DNA from: Frankia sp. AgB1.9
GTDB taxonomy: Bacteria > Actinomycetota > Actinomycetes > Frankiales > Frankiaceae
Reading direction: 5' to 3'
Length of the DNA stretch: 64,000 nt
Assembly (NCBI RefSeq): GCF_016786355.1
Contig: NZ_JADWYX010000013.1
Location: forward strand, 52,363-116,362
Shown piece by piece: positions 17,936 to 26,479 of this stretch. Below the pieces are notes generated by a model. That model saw nothing but the letters and a program-made list of their open reading frames with translations, made no database searches and was not told the DNA's origin. The position numbers and the translations under genes were made by a program. Each line of letters opens with the position of its first letter. Position 1 is the stretch's first letter.

Positions 17936-18598
17936 ATGACCCCAACGCTCATCCCGGCCGTGCCGAGCGCCCGGTCGGCACAGGAACCGGCGTTCGTGCC
18001 GGCGCCGGCCGGGCCCGCCGAGTCCCGCGACCGGCACGCCCGGCTCTGGCGCAGCGCCGAGCCGACCGGCCAGCCGCGCGGCTCCGTCGTCGTGCTGCCC
18101 GGTCGCGGCGAGTCGGCCGAGCTGTTCGAGCAGCTCGCCTTCCGACTCTCGCTCGACGGCTACGAGGTGACCTACCTCGGGCCCGGCGAGGACAGCACGC
18201 TGGCGCTCGGCGAGTGCCGGGTCCCGGGCCGGCCGTTCGCGCTGGTTGGCTCGGACACCGGCGCGCTGCGGGCGCTCACCGCGTCCGGCTCGCCGGCCCT
18301 GCGTACCGACGCCCTCGTGCTGCTGGGCCTGCCGCTGCTCTACCGTCCCGTCGCCGGCGAGGTCCCGACCGAGCCGCCGCCGCGGGCGCTGCCCGACCTG
18401 CCGATCCTGCTCGTGCACGGCGTCGACGACGAGGTCAGCCCGCTGCCCGTCGTGCGGATGACGACCCGCACCGCGCCGCGCGCGCACCTGGTGACCGTCC
18501 CCGGTGGCCACCAGGTGCTGTCCGACCCGAGCTGGCGTGCCGCCGCGGCCCACACGATCGCGTTCCTCGAGGACGTGGCGATCGGCGCGTCCGTGTAG
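17936..18598 (+). CDS. Small alpha/beta-hydrolase-fold protein
   Basis: 220 residues from ATG 17936 (CCAGGAGTG upstream). VVVLPGRGESAELFEQLA is a typical first strand plus oxyanion loop. FALVGSDTGALRALTA occupies the nucleophile-elbow position but reads G-S-D-T-G, so Asp rather than Ser is at the apparent nucleophile position, as in haloalkane-dehalogenase-like members. LVHGVDDEVSPLP supplies the acid loop and VPGGHQVL the histidine. Cytoplasmic, with no signal peptide. The substrate is unknown. Confidence 0.7.
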   Translation: MTPTLIPAVPSARSAQEPAFVPAPAGPAESRDRHARLWRSAEPTGQPRGSVVVLPGRGESAELFEQLAFRLSLDGYEVTYLGPGEDSTLALGECRVPGRPFALVGSDTGALRALTASGSPALRTDALVLLGLPLLYRPVAGEVPTEPPPRALPDLPILLVHGVDDEVSPLPVVRMTTRTAPRAHLVTVPGGHQVLSDPSWRAAAAHTIAFLEDVAIGASV

Positions 18599-18602
18599 AT
18601 CC

Positions 18603-18652
18603 GGCCCGTTGTTGGCCTCAGGTGACCGGGCCCGTTGTTGGCCTCAGGTGAC
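18603..18652. repeat. 24-bp direct repeat, period 26
   Basis: GGCCCGTTGTTGGCCTCAGGTGAC occurs at 18603-18626 and exactly again at 18629-18652, between the hydrolase stop and the thiolase-like gene. It looks like a recent short duplication. Confidence 0.75.
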
Positions 18653-18695
18653 ACAGGCGGACGGGGTATGTCGACGGGGCGGTACCGTCGCGGGC

Positions 18696-19955
18696 ATGTC
18701 CACGACCGGTGCCGCCGAGGCGGTCGTCTACGACGCGGTCCGTACGCCCTGCGGGCGCGGCCGGTCCGGCGGGGCGCTGTACGGCGTCAAGCCGGTCTCC
18801 CTGGTCGCGGGGCTGGTCGGCGAGATCCGCGAGCGCAACCCGAAGCTGGACGTCGGCCGGCTGGCTGACCTCGTCCTCGGCGTCGCCACGCCTGTCGGGG
18901 ACCAGGGCGGCGACCTCGCCCGCGCCGCCGCCCTCGTCGCCGGGCTGCCGGACGATGTCGGCGGCCTGGTGGTCAACCGGATCGGCGCCTCCGGCCTGGA
19001 GGCCGTCAACCTGGCCGCCGCCCGGGTCCGGGCCGGCGACGACGCGCTGCTGCTCGCCGGCGGGGTCGAGTCGATGTCCCGGCTGCCGGCCGGCGTCGAC
19101 GGCGGGCCGTGGGCGAACGACCCGGCGACGAACTACCTGACCCACTACGTACCTCCCGGCGTCGCCGCCGATCTGCTGGCGACCGTCACCGGCCTGGGCC
19201 GCGCGGAGCTCGACGCCTACGCCGCCCGCTCGCGGCAGCGCGCGACCGAGGCGTGGGCCGACGGCCGCTTCGACCAGGCCGTCGTGCCGGTACGCGACCA
19301 CGGCCTGCCGGTCCTGGACCACGACGAACGGGTCGGCCCCATCGGGCCCGGCGACAAGGTGGCGCCCGAGCGGCTCGACGCCGTCGCCGACTTCCTCGCC
19401 CGGCTCGCGCCCGCGTTCACCCAGGCCGGCGAGCAGGCCGGTTTCGACGCCGTCGCGCTGCGGCGCTATCACTGGCTGGAGCGGGTCGAGCACGTCCACA
19501 CGGCCGGGAACGCGGCCGGCGCCGCCGACGGGGCCGCGCTCGTCCTGATCGGCGACGCCCAGGTCGGCGCCGAGCTGGGGCTGCGACCGCTGGCCCGGGT
19601 CGTGGCGACCGCGTCGGCGGGGGCGGAGCCGACGCTCGCGCTCACCGGCGCCGGGGCCGCGACCCGCAAGCTGCTCACCCGGGCGGGGCTGCGCGTCGCC
19701 GACGTCGACCTCTTCGAGATCGACGAGTCCTACGCGGCCGTGGCCCTCGCCTACCAGCGGGACCTCGACGTCCCGGACGAGCGTCTCAACGTCAACGGCG
19801 GCGGGATCGCGCTGGGCCACCCGCTGGGCGCGATCGGCGCGATGCTGGTCGCCACCGCCGTCGCCGAGCTGTCCCGCCGCGGCGCCCGCCGGGCCGTCGT
19901 CGCGCTGTCGGCGGCGGCGGGGATGGGCGTGGCGACGCTGCTCGAACGGATCTGA
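18696..19955 (+). CDS. Thiolase-family protein with degenerate active site
   Basis: 419 residues, ATG 18696. The fold signatures of acetyl-CoA acetyltransferase/FadA run the whole length (VYDAVRTPCGRGRSGGALY at the N-terminus; NVNGGGIALGHPLGAIGA near the C-terminus). However, the nucleophile motif N-R-x-C-A-S-G reads NRIGASGLEA with Gly97 (codon GGC) instead of Cys. The NEAFA motif reads DESYA (Asp343). The C-terminal C-x-G-G-G-M-G motif reads SAAAGMG (Ser405). Only the GHP histidine (His375) is kept. The frame is uninterrupted, so this is not ordinary decay. It may bind acyl-CoA without cleaving it, or act as a structural partner of the FadB-like protein encoded next. The family assignment is firm; activity is doubtful. 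Confidence 0.88.
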   Translation: MSTTGAAEAVVYDAVRTPCGRGRSGGALYGVKPVSLVAGLVGEIRERNPKLDVGRLADLVLGVATPVGDQGGDLARAAALVAGLPDDVGGLVVNRIGASGLEAVNLAAARVRAGDDALLLAGGVESMSRLPAGVDGGPWANDPATNYLTHYVPPGVAADLLATVTGLGRAELDAYAARSRQRATEAWADGRFDQAVVPVRDHGLPVLDHDERVGPIGPGDKVAPERLDAVADFLARLAPAFTQAGEQAGFDAVALRRYHWLERVEHVHTAGNAAGAADGAALVLIGDAQVGAELGLRPLARVVATASAGAEPTLALTGAGAATRKLLTRAGLRVADVDLFEIDESYAAVALAYQRDLDVPDERLNVNGGGIALGHPLGAIGAMLVATAVAELSRRGARRAVVALSAAAGMGVATLLERI

Positions 19956-19978
19956 CCGCGGCCCACGCGGTCCCCGCG

Positions 19979-20042
19979 GACCCAGCCCCTCGCCGACCCA
20001 GCCCCTCGCCGACCCAGCACATCGCAGACCCAGCCCCTCGCG
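19979..20042. repeat. Four tandem 16-bp repeats
   Basis: Unit GACCCAGCCCCTCGCC at 19979-19994, 19995-20010, 20011-20026 (three changes) and 20027-20042 (last base changed). The array fills most of the spacer between the thiolase-like and FadB-like genes and ends just before the latter's ribosome site. Confidence 0.85.
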
Positions 20043-20058
20043 ATCCGGAGACGAGACG

Positions 20059-22305
20059 ATGCCCGAGCCGACGTCAGCCCCCGTGCGGCCGACGGTCCTG
20101 CCGCCGATGGAAGGGTCCGAGCCGGCCGGGTCCGCGCCCGACAGCGACCGGATCGGTGTGATCGGCTGGGAGCGGGACGCCGACGGGATCGTCGTGCTCA
20201 CCGTCGACGACCCGGACCACGCGGCGAACACCACGAACGCGGCGTTCCGCGCGTCACTGGGGGTCGTCGTGGACCGCCTGGAACGGGCCCGGGACACGAT
20301 CACCGGGGTTGTCGTCACGTCGGCGAAGAAGACGTTCGTCACGGGAGCCGACCTGCGGGAGCTGGTCAGGCTCGGCCCGGCGGACCGGCTCGCCGCCTTC
20401 GAGACGGCCGCCGCCGTGAAGGACCAGCTGCGCCGGCTGGAGACGCTCGGGCGCCCGGTGGTCGCGGCGATCGGGGGAGCCGCGCTCGGTGGCGGGCTGG
20501 AGATCGCGCTCGCCTGCCACCACCGGATCGCGGCGGACGTGCCCGGCTCCCAGCTCGGCCTGCCCGAGGTCACGCTCGGGCTCGCGCCGTCGGGCGGCGG
20601 GATCGTGCGGTCGGTGCGGCTGCTCGGGGTGCGCAGCGCCCTGGTCAACGTGCTGCTCGCGGGCCAGCGGTACAGCCCGGCGCAGGCCCGCGCCCTCGGG
20701 CTGGTCGACGAGCTGGTCGGCTCCGTGGACGAGCTGCTGCCCGCGGCGCGGGCGTGGATCCAGGCGAACCTGGACGCGACGGCCCGCTGGGACGTGCCGG
20801 GCTACCAGATTCCCGGTGGCGGGCCGGCGCTGGCCGCCGCGCGGCCGGCGCTGCCGGCCGGGCTGCGCCGCCAGGCCGCGGCGGAGGGCGCGCCGGCGGG
20901 ACCGGCGATCCTGGCCGCCGCCGTCGAGGGCGCCCAGGTCGACCTCGCGACGGCGTCGGTCATCGAGTCGCGGTACTACGCCGAGCTGGTCACCGGCCCG
21001 GTGGCGACGAACATGATCAAGGCATTCTACTTCGACCTCGGGCGGATCGGGACGGCCGTGCGCCCGGCGGGGCAGGCACCGGTCGCCGTGACGAGGGCCG
21101 CGGTCCTCGGCGCCGGGCCGACCGGGGCCTCGCTCGCGTACGCGCTCGCCAAGGCGGGCGTGGACGTCGTCCTCACCGGCGCGTCGGCCGAGGCCGCCGG
21201 GCTCGGTAAGGGCTACGCCGAGCGGCTCGTCGCCGACGCCGTGCGCCGGGGCAGCACCCGACCGCCGGTCGGGAAGGCACTGCTCGCCCGGATCACGGCC
21301 ACCGCGGACCAGGCGGCGCTGGCCGGCGTAGACGTCGTCATCGAGGCGACCGACCCCGCCGCGCCCGCCGGAACCGTCGAGCTGGCCGCGGCCCGCGACG
21401 CCGTGCCAGGGGCGCTGCTGTGCGTGGCCTCGGCCGCGCCGCTGGCGGATCAGCCCCCGGCCGCCGCGACGTCGGAGCCCGGCGATCTGGTCGACGTCGT
21501 GGGCCTGCGGCTGGCCGGCCCGGCCGACCGGACCTCGCTCGTCGAGATCGTCGTCGGCGACGGGACCGGAGATGCCGCGCTGGCGCGGGCGATCGACCTG
21601 GTCACCCAGCTGCGCAAGACCCCGATCGTCGTCCATGAGGCCGCCCCCGGCGCCACGGCCGGGGCGGGCGTCGGCGGCGGGTCGTTCGTCGGCCGGCTGC
21701 TCGGGGCGTTCGTCGCCGAGGGCGCCGCGATGGTCGGCGCCGGGGTGCCCGCCGCGTCGATCGAGCAGGCCGGCACGCAGGCCGGCTTCCCGTCCTCCCC
21801 GCTGCGGCTGCTCGACGAGCTGACCGGGCCAGCGGTGCGGGGCGCGCTCGGCGACGACGCGTCCGCCGCCGCGGCCGTGCTCGACCAGATGATCGAGCTC
21901 GGCCGGCCGGGGCGGGCGGGCGGCGCCGGTTTCTACGACTACGCCGATGGGCGCCCGCCCGGCCTGTGGCCAGGACTGCGTGACCGGTTCGGCGGCACGC
22001 TCGACCCGGCTGAGCTCGCGTTCGACGAACTGGTCGAGCGGCTGCTGGTCGCGGTCGCGCTGGCCGGCGTCCGCGCGCTGGCGGACGGGACGGTGCGCAC
22101 GGTGGCGGAGACCAACATCGGCTCGCTCACCGGCGCCGGGTTCCCGGCCTGGACCGGGGGCGTGCTCGGGTACGTCAACGGCTTTGCCGGCGGGCCGGCC
22201 GGCTTCGTCGCCCGCGCCCGTGACCTCGCGGCCCGGCACGGCGACCGGTTCGCGCCGCCGCCGTCCCTCGTCGACCGCGCCGCCAGCGGCGAGCTGTACG
22301 ACTGA
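20059..22305 (+). CDS. FadB-like enoyl-CoA hydratase / 3-hydroxyacyl-CoA dehydrogenase fusion
   Basis: 748 residues, ATG 20059 after GGAGACGAGAC. The N-terminal crotonase domain (about 30-260) keeps the oxyanion-hole segment VTGADLREL and both catalytic glutamates, in GGGLEIALACHHRIA and GLPEVTLGLAPSGGG. The C-terminal dehydrogenase has a Rossmann loop LGAGPTGASLAYALAKAG near 350. In its catalytic motif, normally G-x-H-F-F-N-P, it reads GLRLAGPADRTSLVEI: Arg484 replaces the catalytic His. The Asn of the V-N-R motif is Gly (SFVGRLLGAF). The hydratase therefore looks competent and the dehydrogenase impaired. It sits between a thiolase with a lost nucleophile and an AMACR-like gene, with an HSD10-type dehydrogenase two genes on that could supply the missing step. 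Confidence 0.88.
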   Translation: MPEPTSAPVRPTVLPPMEGSEPAGSAPDSDRIGVIGWERDADGIVVLTVDDPDHAANTTNAAFRASLGVVVDRLERARDTITGVVVTSAKKTFVTGADLRELVRLGPADRLAAFETAAAVKDQLRRLETLGRPVVAAIGGAALGGGLEIALACHHRIAADVPGSQLGLPEVTLGLAPSGGGIVRSVRLLGVRSALVNVLLAGQRYSPAQARALGLVDELVGSVDELLPAARAWIQANLDATARWDVPGYQIPGGGPALAAARPALPAGLRRQAAAEGAPAGPAILAAAVEGAQVDLATASVIESRYYAELVTGPVATNMIKAFYFDLGRIGTAVRPAGQAPVAVTRAAVLGAGPTGASLAYALAKAGVDVVLTGASAEAAGLGKGYAERLVADAVRRGSTRPPVGKALLARITATADQAALAGVDVVIEATDPAAPAGTVELAAARDAVPGALLCVASAAPLADQPPAAATSEPGDLVDVVGLRLAGPADRTSLVEIVVGDGTGDAALARAIDLVTQLRKTPIVVHEAAPGATAGAGVGGGSFVGRLLGAFVAEGAAMVGAGVPAASIEQAGTQAGFPSSPLRLLDELTGPAVRGALGDDASAAAAVLDQMIELGRPGRAGGAGFYDYADGRPPGLWPGLRDRFGGTLDPAELAFDELVERLLVAVALAGVRALADGTVRTVAETNIGSLTGAGFPAWTGGVLGYVNGFAGGPAGFVARARDLAARHGDRFAPPPSLVDRAASGELYD

Positions 22306-22479
22306 AACTCCGGCCGGTCCGTCGATCAGTGGACGCGGATGCTGGCGGCCGGGTAGACCGAGGAGCGGCCGGTGAAACGGGTTGTTGTGAACCCGATCCC
22401 GGCGCGCGGCCGATGCGGGGCGGAGCCAGGTCGCCACCGGGGGTGCCGCGACCGCTGCGTGGAGAGGGAGTGACGGTCG

Positions 22480-23622
22480 ATGGCGCCTGCCGCCGCACAG
22501 AGGACGGGTCCGCTCGCGGGGCTGCGGGTGGTCGAGCTCGCCGGGATCGGGCCGGGCCCCCACGCCGCGATGGTGCTCGCCGACCTCGGCGCCGACGTGG
22601 TCCGGGTGGAGCGGCCGGCGACCGGTGGCGCGATCCCCGGCGCCCCGGCCACCGGTGACCATCTCATGCGCGGCCGGCGCTCGGTGGCCCTCGACCTGAA
22701 GGACGCCGCAGGCAAGGAGCGGCTGCTCGCGCTGGTCGAGCGCGCCGACGTGCTGATCGAGGGCTACCGCCCCGGGGTGGCCGAACGGCTCGGCGTCGGG
22801 CCAGACGTGTGCCTGGACCGCAATCCGCGACTGGTCTACGCCCGGATGACCGGCTGGGGCCAGGACGGCCCGTGGGCCCACACCGCCGGCCACGACCTGA
22901 ACTACATCTCCGTCACCGGCATCCTGCACGCGATCGGCCCCAGGGACGGCAAGCCGGTCGTCCCGCTCAACCTCGTCGGCGACTTCGGTGGCGGCTCGAT
23001 GTTCCTGCTCACCGGGATCCTCGCGGCGCTGTGGGAGCGGGAGCGCTCGGGCGCTGGCCAGGTGGTGGACGCGGCGATGGTCGACGGCGCCAGTGTGCTC
23101 GCGCAGATGATGTGGGCCTGGCGTGCCACCGGCTTCTGGTCCGACGAACGCGGCACCAACGTCCTGGACGGCGGCGCGCCCTACTACGACACCTACGTGT
23201 GCGCCGACGGCCGCCACGTCGCGGTCGGCGCGATCGAGCCGCAGTTCTACGCCGCGCTGCTCGCGGGTCTCGGCCTCACCGACGACGCGGCGCTGCCCCG
23301 GCAGAACGACCGCGCCGGCTGGCCCGCGCTGCGCGCCAGGCTGGCGGCGACGTTCCTGACGAGGACCCGGGACGAGTGGGCCACCGTCTTCGACGGCACG
23401 GATGCCTGCGTCACCCCGGTGCTGACCTTCGCCGAGGCCACCACGCACCCGCACCTGACCGCGCGGGGCACGCTGATGACGTTGGACGGCGTCCAGCAGC
23501 CGGCACCGGCGCCACGGTTCTCCCGGACCGCGCCGGCCGTGCCGTCCCCGCCGCCGTTGACGGGCGCCGACACCGACGCGGTCCTGGCCGACTGGCTCGG
23601 CGCTTCGAGCGTGCGTGAGTGA
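22480..23622 (+). CDS. CaiB/BaiF family, alpha-methylacyl-CoA racemase-like
   Basis: 380 residues, ATG 22480 after GGAGAGGGAGTGACG. Class III CoA-transferase fold: [21 protein letters not shown] at the start, then [12 protein letters not shown] and [11 protein letters not shown] (catalytic His of AMACR/MCR). [13 protein letters not shown] carries the catalytic Asp. Racemases of this type invert the 2-methyl centre of branched acyl-CoA so that beta-oxidation can proceed. Length matches MCR of mycobacteria (about 360). The catalytic His/Asp pair favours racemase over CoA-transferase. Operon with the FadB-like and SDR genes suggests degradation of methyl-branched or steroid-side-chain acyl chains (inference). 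Confidence 0.88.
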   Translation: MAPAAAQRTGPLAGLRVVELAGIGPGPHAAMVLADLGADVVRVERPATGGAIPGAPATGDHLMRGRRSVALDLKDAAGKERLLALVERADVLIEGYRPGVAERLGVGPDVCLDRNPRLVYARMTGWGQDGPWAHTAGHDLNYISVTGILHAIGPRDGKPVVPLNLVGDFGGGSMFLLTGILAALWERERSGAGQVVDAAMVDGASVLAQMMWAWRATGFWSDERGTNVLDGGAPYYDTYVCADGRHVAVGAIEPQFYAALLAGLGLTDDAALPRQNDRAGWPALRARLAATFLTRTRDEWATVFDGTDACVTPVLTFAEATTHPHLTARGTLMTLDGVQQPAPAPRFSRTAPAVPSPPPLTGADTDAVLADWLGASSVRE

Positions 23623-23690
23623 GCGCTCATTAGAATAGTGGCGGCTCGTGGCGACGCACGAGTCAACCGGAGTCAGGGAAGGCGGGGCAC

Positions 23691-24455
23691 GTGGAGATAG
23701 CGGGCGCGACAGCGGTCGTCACCGGCGGTGCGTCGGGGCTGGGACTGGCGACGGCCAGGCGGTTGCACAAGGCCGGCGCGAGCGTGGTCCTGCTCGACCT
23801 GCCGACGAGCGCGGGCGATAAGGCCGCTGCCGAGATCGGCGAGCGGGCCCGGTTCGCCCCGGCCGACGTCACTGACCCCGCCGCGGTCACCGCGGCCCTC
23901 GACCTGGCCGAGGAGCTGGGCGCGCTGCGGGTGGTGGTCAACTGCGCGGGCATCGGTCCGCCGACCCGGGTGCTCGGGCGCGGCGGCGTGCACCCGCTGG
24001 AGGCCTTCACCAAGGTGATCAACGTCAACCTGGTCGGGTCGTTCAACGTGCTGCGCCTGGGCGCGGAGCGGATCGTGCGGAACGAGCCGCTTCCCGGCAA
24101 CGAGCGCGGTGTCATCGTCAACACGGCTTCGGTCGCCGCGTTCGACGGCCAGATCGGTCAGGCCGCCTACGCCGCCTCCAAGGGCGGAATCGTCGGCATG
24201 ACGCTGCCGATCGCCCGCGATCTGGCGGACAAGCTGATCCGGGTGGTCACCATCGCCCCCGGCCTGTTCAAGACGCCGCTGCTGGCGAGCCTGCCGGAAG
24301 CCGCGCAGGAGTCCCTCGGCCAGCAGACCCCGCACCCCAGCCGGCTGGGCGACCCGGACGAGTACGCGGCCTTGGTCGAGCACATCGTCGCCAACCCGAT
24401 GCTCAACGGCGAGGTCATCCGCCTCGACGGCGCCATCCGGATGGCGCCGCGCTAG
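23691..24455 (+). CDS. HSD10-type 3-hydroxyacyl-CoA dehydrogenase (SDR)
   Basis: 254 residues, GTG 23691 after GGCGGGGC. It matches the 3-hydroxyacyl-CoA dehydrogenase type 2 (HSD17B10) pattern very closely: [12 protein letters not shown] cofactor loop, LLDLP, FAPADVT, NCAGI, the catalytic Ser in [17 protein letters not shown], the YAASKGG Tyr/Lys pair, [11 protein letters not shown], and the C-terminal [13 protein letters not shown]. It oxidises 3-hydroxyacyl-CoA with NAD. Position 3' of the FadB-like gene, whose own dehydrogenase residues are lost, suggests functional replacement. Confidence 0.93.
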   Translation: MEIAGATAVVTGGASGLGLATARRLHKAGASVVLLDLPTSAGDKAAAEIGERARFAPADVTDPAAVTAALDLAEELGALRVVVNCAGIGPPTRVLGRGGVHPLEAFTKVINVNLVGSFNVLRLGAERIVRNEPLPGNERGVIVNTASVAAFDGQIGQAAYAASKGGIVGMTLPIARDLADKLIRVVTIAPGLFKTPLLASLPEAAQESLGQQTPHPSRLGDPDEYAALVEHIVANPMLNGEVIRLDGAIRMAPR

Positions 24456-24473
24456 GTCGGCTTCGCCGCTTCC

Positions 24474-24548
24474 TGATCGCCGTTTCGGCCCTGTAGTGGT
24501 CGTCGTGGACCAGCTGTCGCGACCGGCTGAGGGCCGAAACGGCGATCA
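24474..24548. repeat. Palindromic dispersed repeat, copy 1
   Basis: 19-bp perfect arms (24474-24492 and 24530-24548, TGATCGCCGTTTCGGCCCT) around a 37-nt centre holding a further GGTCG/CGACC pair. It lies between two convergent stops (SDR and MFS), where it could act as a two-way terminator. Copy 2 is at 51761-51839 and differs by a paired T:A to C:G change in both arms. Confidence 0.85.
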
Positions 24549-24560
24549 AGGGGGCTGGGC

Positions 24561-26129
24561 TCAGTCCGCGAGGACGGCGGGCACCGCCGGATCCTCGGAC
24601 GGACGCTGCGTGGGCGCGAGGTCGGGGCCGGCTGCCGGCTGGCCGTCGCCTTCGGAGCCGGCGAGCCGCTTCGGGATCAGGAACGCCAGCGGCACCGAGA
24701 GCACGGAGAAGATCACCGGCAACCAGAAGGTCGTGCCGAAGGCGGTCGCCAGCCAGTGGGTTCCCGGCCCGCCGCCGGAGGCCGCCGCCGCCTCGCCGCC
24801 GGCGCCGGCATGCGAGCGGATCTGGGTGGCGAGCACGACCGCGAGAACGGCCGTGCCGATCGAGCCGCCGATCTGCTGCAGGATGCGCGACGTGGTCGTC
24901 GCCCGCGGAATCTGGTCGTGGCGCAGCCCGTGGTAGGTCGCCGTCATCGTCGGAATCATCGACAGCGCCATGCCGATGCCCCGCACCGCCAGGGAACCGC
25001 CGAGCAGCCACTCGCTCGGGTTGTGCCCGGCCTGGGTGTAGGCCACCGAGCCCAGCGCGGTGAGGATCAGCCCGACGGCCACCATCCCGCGTGCCGACAG
25101 CCGGTTCGCCCGCGGCGCGACGAGGATCAGCCCGATTCCCAGCCCGAGGCCCTGCGGGGCGAGCAGCAGGCCCGCCCCGGTCGCGTCCCGGCCGCGGACG
25201 ACCTGTTCGAACAGCGGCGTCAGGAACATGGCGCCGTACAACGACATGCCGAACAGGAACATCAGCCCGGTCGAGCCGAGGAAGGCGTGGTTGCGCAGCA
25301 GGCGCAGGTCGATGATCGGCTCGGCCCGGGTCCGAAGCGCGTGCACGACGAACAGGGCGAGCAGCACGAGGCCGATGAGCAGTGGGACGAGCACGTGGGA
25401 GTGCCCGAAGCCGCCCTTGCTGCCGGCCTCGGAGAATCCGTACACGGCGACGGCGAGCCCGGGGGAGAGCAGCGCCAGCCCGAGCAGGTCGAGAGGATGT
25501 CGTTCGTCCTGGCGGGTGTCCGGTAGGACCCGGATCGCCAGGATGATCGCGATGATGCAGACCGGGATGTTGATCAGGAAGATCCAGCGCCAGCTGATGC
25601 TGTCGATGATCACTCCGCCGATGACCGGGCCGAGGATCGGGGTGAGGATCGCCGGAACGGAGATCGTCGCCATCAGCTTGGGCAGCTGGGCCGGCCCCGC
25701 GGCCTGGGCGAGGATCGTCTGCATCAGCGGCAGCAGCAGTCCGCCGCCCAGGCCCTGCAGCACGCGGAACCCGATCAGGCTGCTCGCCGACCAGGCCACG
25801 CCGCACAGCGCCGAACCAGCCAGGAACAGGATCAGCGACAGGATCCACATTCGTTTGCCGCCGAACCGCTCCACCGACCAGCCGGTCAGCGGGATCACCA
25901 TCGCCAGTGCCAGCAGGTAGCCGGTCGAGACCCACTGGATCGTCGAGACGCCGACGTCGAACTTGCGTCCCAGTGTGTCGATGGCGACCGAGGTGATCGT
26001 CGCGTCAAGCTGAACCGCGACGACGCCGACCAGGATGACGAGGGCCAGCCGGACGAGCGCCGGGTCCAGCTTGTCGGACTTCGGGGCTGCTTCGGTGGCC
26101 GGGCCTGTCGAGGGTGGTGGCGAGCTCAT
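24561..26129 (-). CDS. MFS drug exporter, DHA2/EmrB-QacA type
   Basis: 522 residues, ATG at 26129. About 14 hydrophobic segments run from residue 28 to about 485. DHA2 features include VALDATITSVA-like VQLDATITSVAID near 40 and GFRVLQGLGGGLLLPLMQTIL in motif C position. The N-terminus and the long C-terminus (GSEGDGQPAAGPD) are polar. Proton-driven export of a toxic organic compound is expected. It is divergently transcribed from the TetR gene with an intergenic operator, the usual arrangement for substrate-induced derepression. Confidence 0.9.
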   Translation of the reverse strand: MSSPPPSTGPATEAAPKSDKLDPALVRLALVILVGVVAVQLDATITSVAIDTLGRKFDVGVSTIQWVSTGYLLALAMVIPLTGWSVERFGGKRMWILSLILFLAGSALCGVAWSASSLIGFRVLQGLGGGLLLPLMQTILAQAAGPAQLPKLMATISVPAILTPILGPVIGGVIIDSISWRWIFLINIPVCIIAIILAIRVLPDTRQDERHPLDLLGLALLSPGLAVAVYGFSEAGSKGGFGHSHVLVPLLIGLVLLALFVVHALRTRAEPIIDLRLLRNHAFLGSTGLMFLFGMSLYGAMFLTPLFEQVVRGRDATGAGLLLAPQGLGLGIGLILVAPRANRLSARGMVAVGLILTALGSVAYTQAGHNPSEWLLGGSLAVRGIGMALSMIPTMTATYHGLRHDQIPRATTTSRILQQIGGSIGTAVLAVVLATQIRSHAGAGGEAAAASGGGPGTHWLATAFGTTFWLPVIFSVLSVPLAFLIPKRLAGSEGDGQPAAGPDLAPTQRPSEDPAVPAVLAD

Positions 26130-26360
26130 CGGGCCTCTCCGTGGGGGCGGGGCGCCTTTGCCGTCGCTGTCGGCGGGCCGGGCGGTGTCGACTCATGGCC
26201 ATGGTGCCGGAGGGTCTCGGGCCGGCGGCGCTTCGCTCGGCCGGTTTCGTGTGTCCGTCCGTGCCGCTGTCCGTCCGTGCCGCGGTCGCCGGATGGCGAA
26301 CTCCGCCCGCCCGGTGGTCTGCTGACCCGGCGGGCGAAGCGGACGCGGGCCGAGCGGGCC

Positions 26361-26393
26361 GATACACCGTATCGCCAACTGAGACGGTGTATC
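26361..26393. promoter_or_regulatory. TetR operator between exporter and regulator
   Basis: Perfect 10-bp inverted repeat GATACACCGT (26361-26370) / ACGGTGTATC (26384-26393) with 13-nt spacer, in the spacer between the divergent MFS and TetR genes. The left arm overlaps a smaller GATAC-ACC-GTATC dyad. Likely the binding site of the adjacent TetR protein. Confidence 0.7.
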
Positions 26394-26479
26394 AACCTCG
26401 CCCCCCGGTGCCCCGCGTGGGGAGGCCGGCGGACCGAGGGAACCCGACGACGGGGAAGCCGGCTCCGTATCCTTGGACG

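Noticed and set aside
20254..23454. A 3.2-kb open frame on the minus strand through the FadB-like and racemase genes
   Set aside because: A shadow of strong codon bias: Arg/Gly/Asp-rich translation with no family match, while the plus-strand genes have full catalytic motifs.
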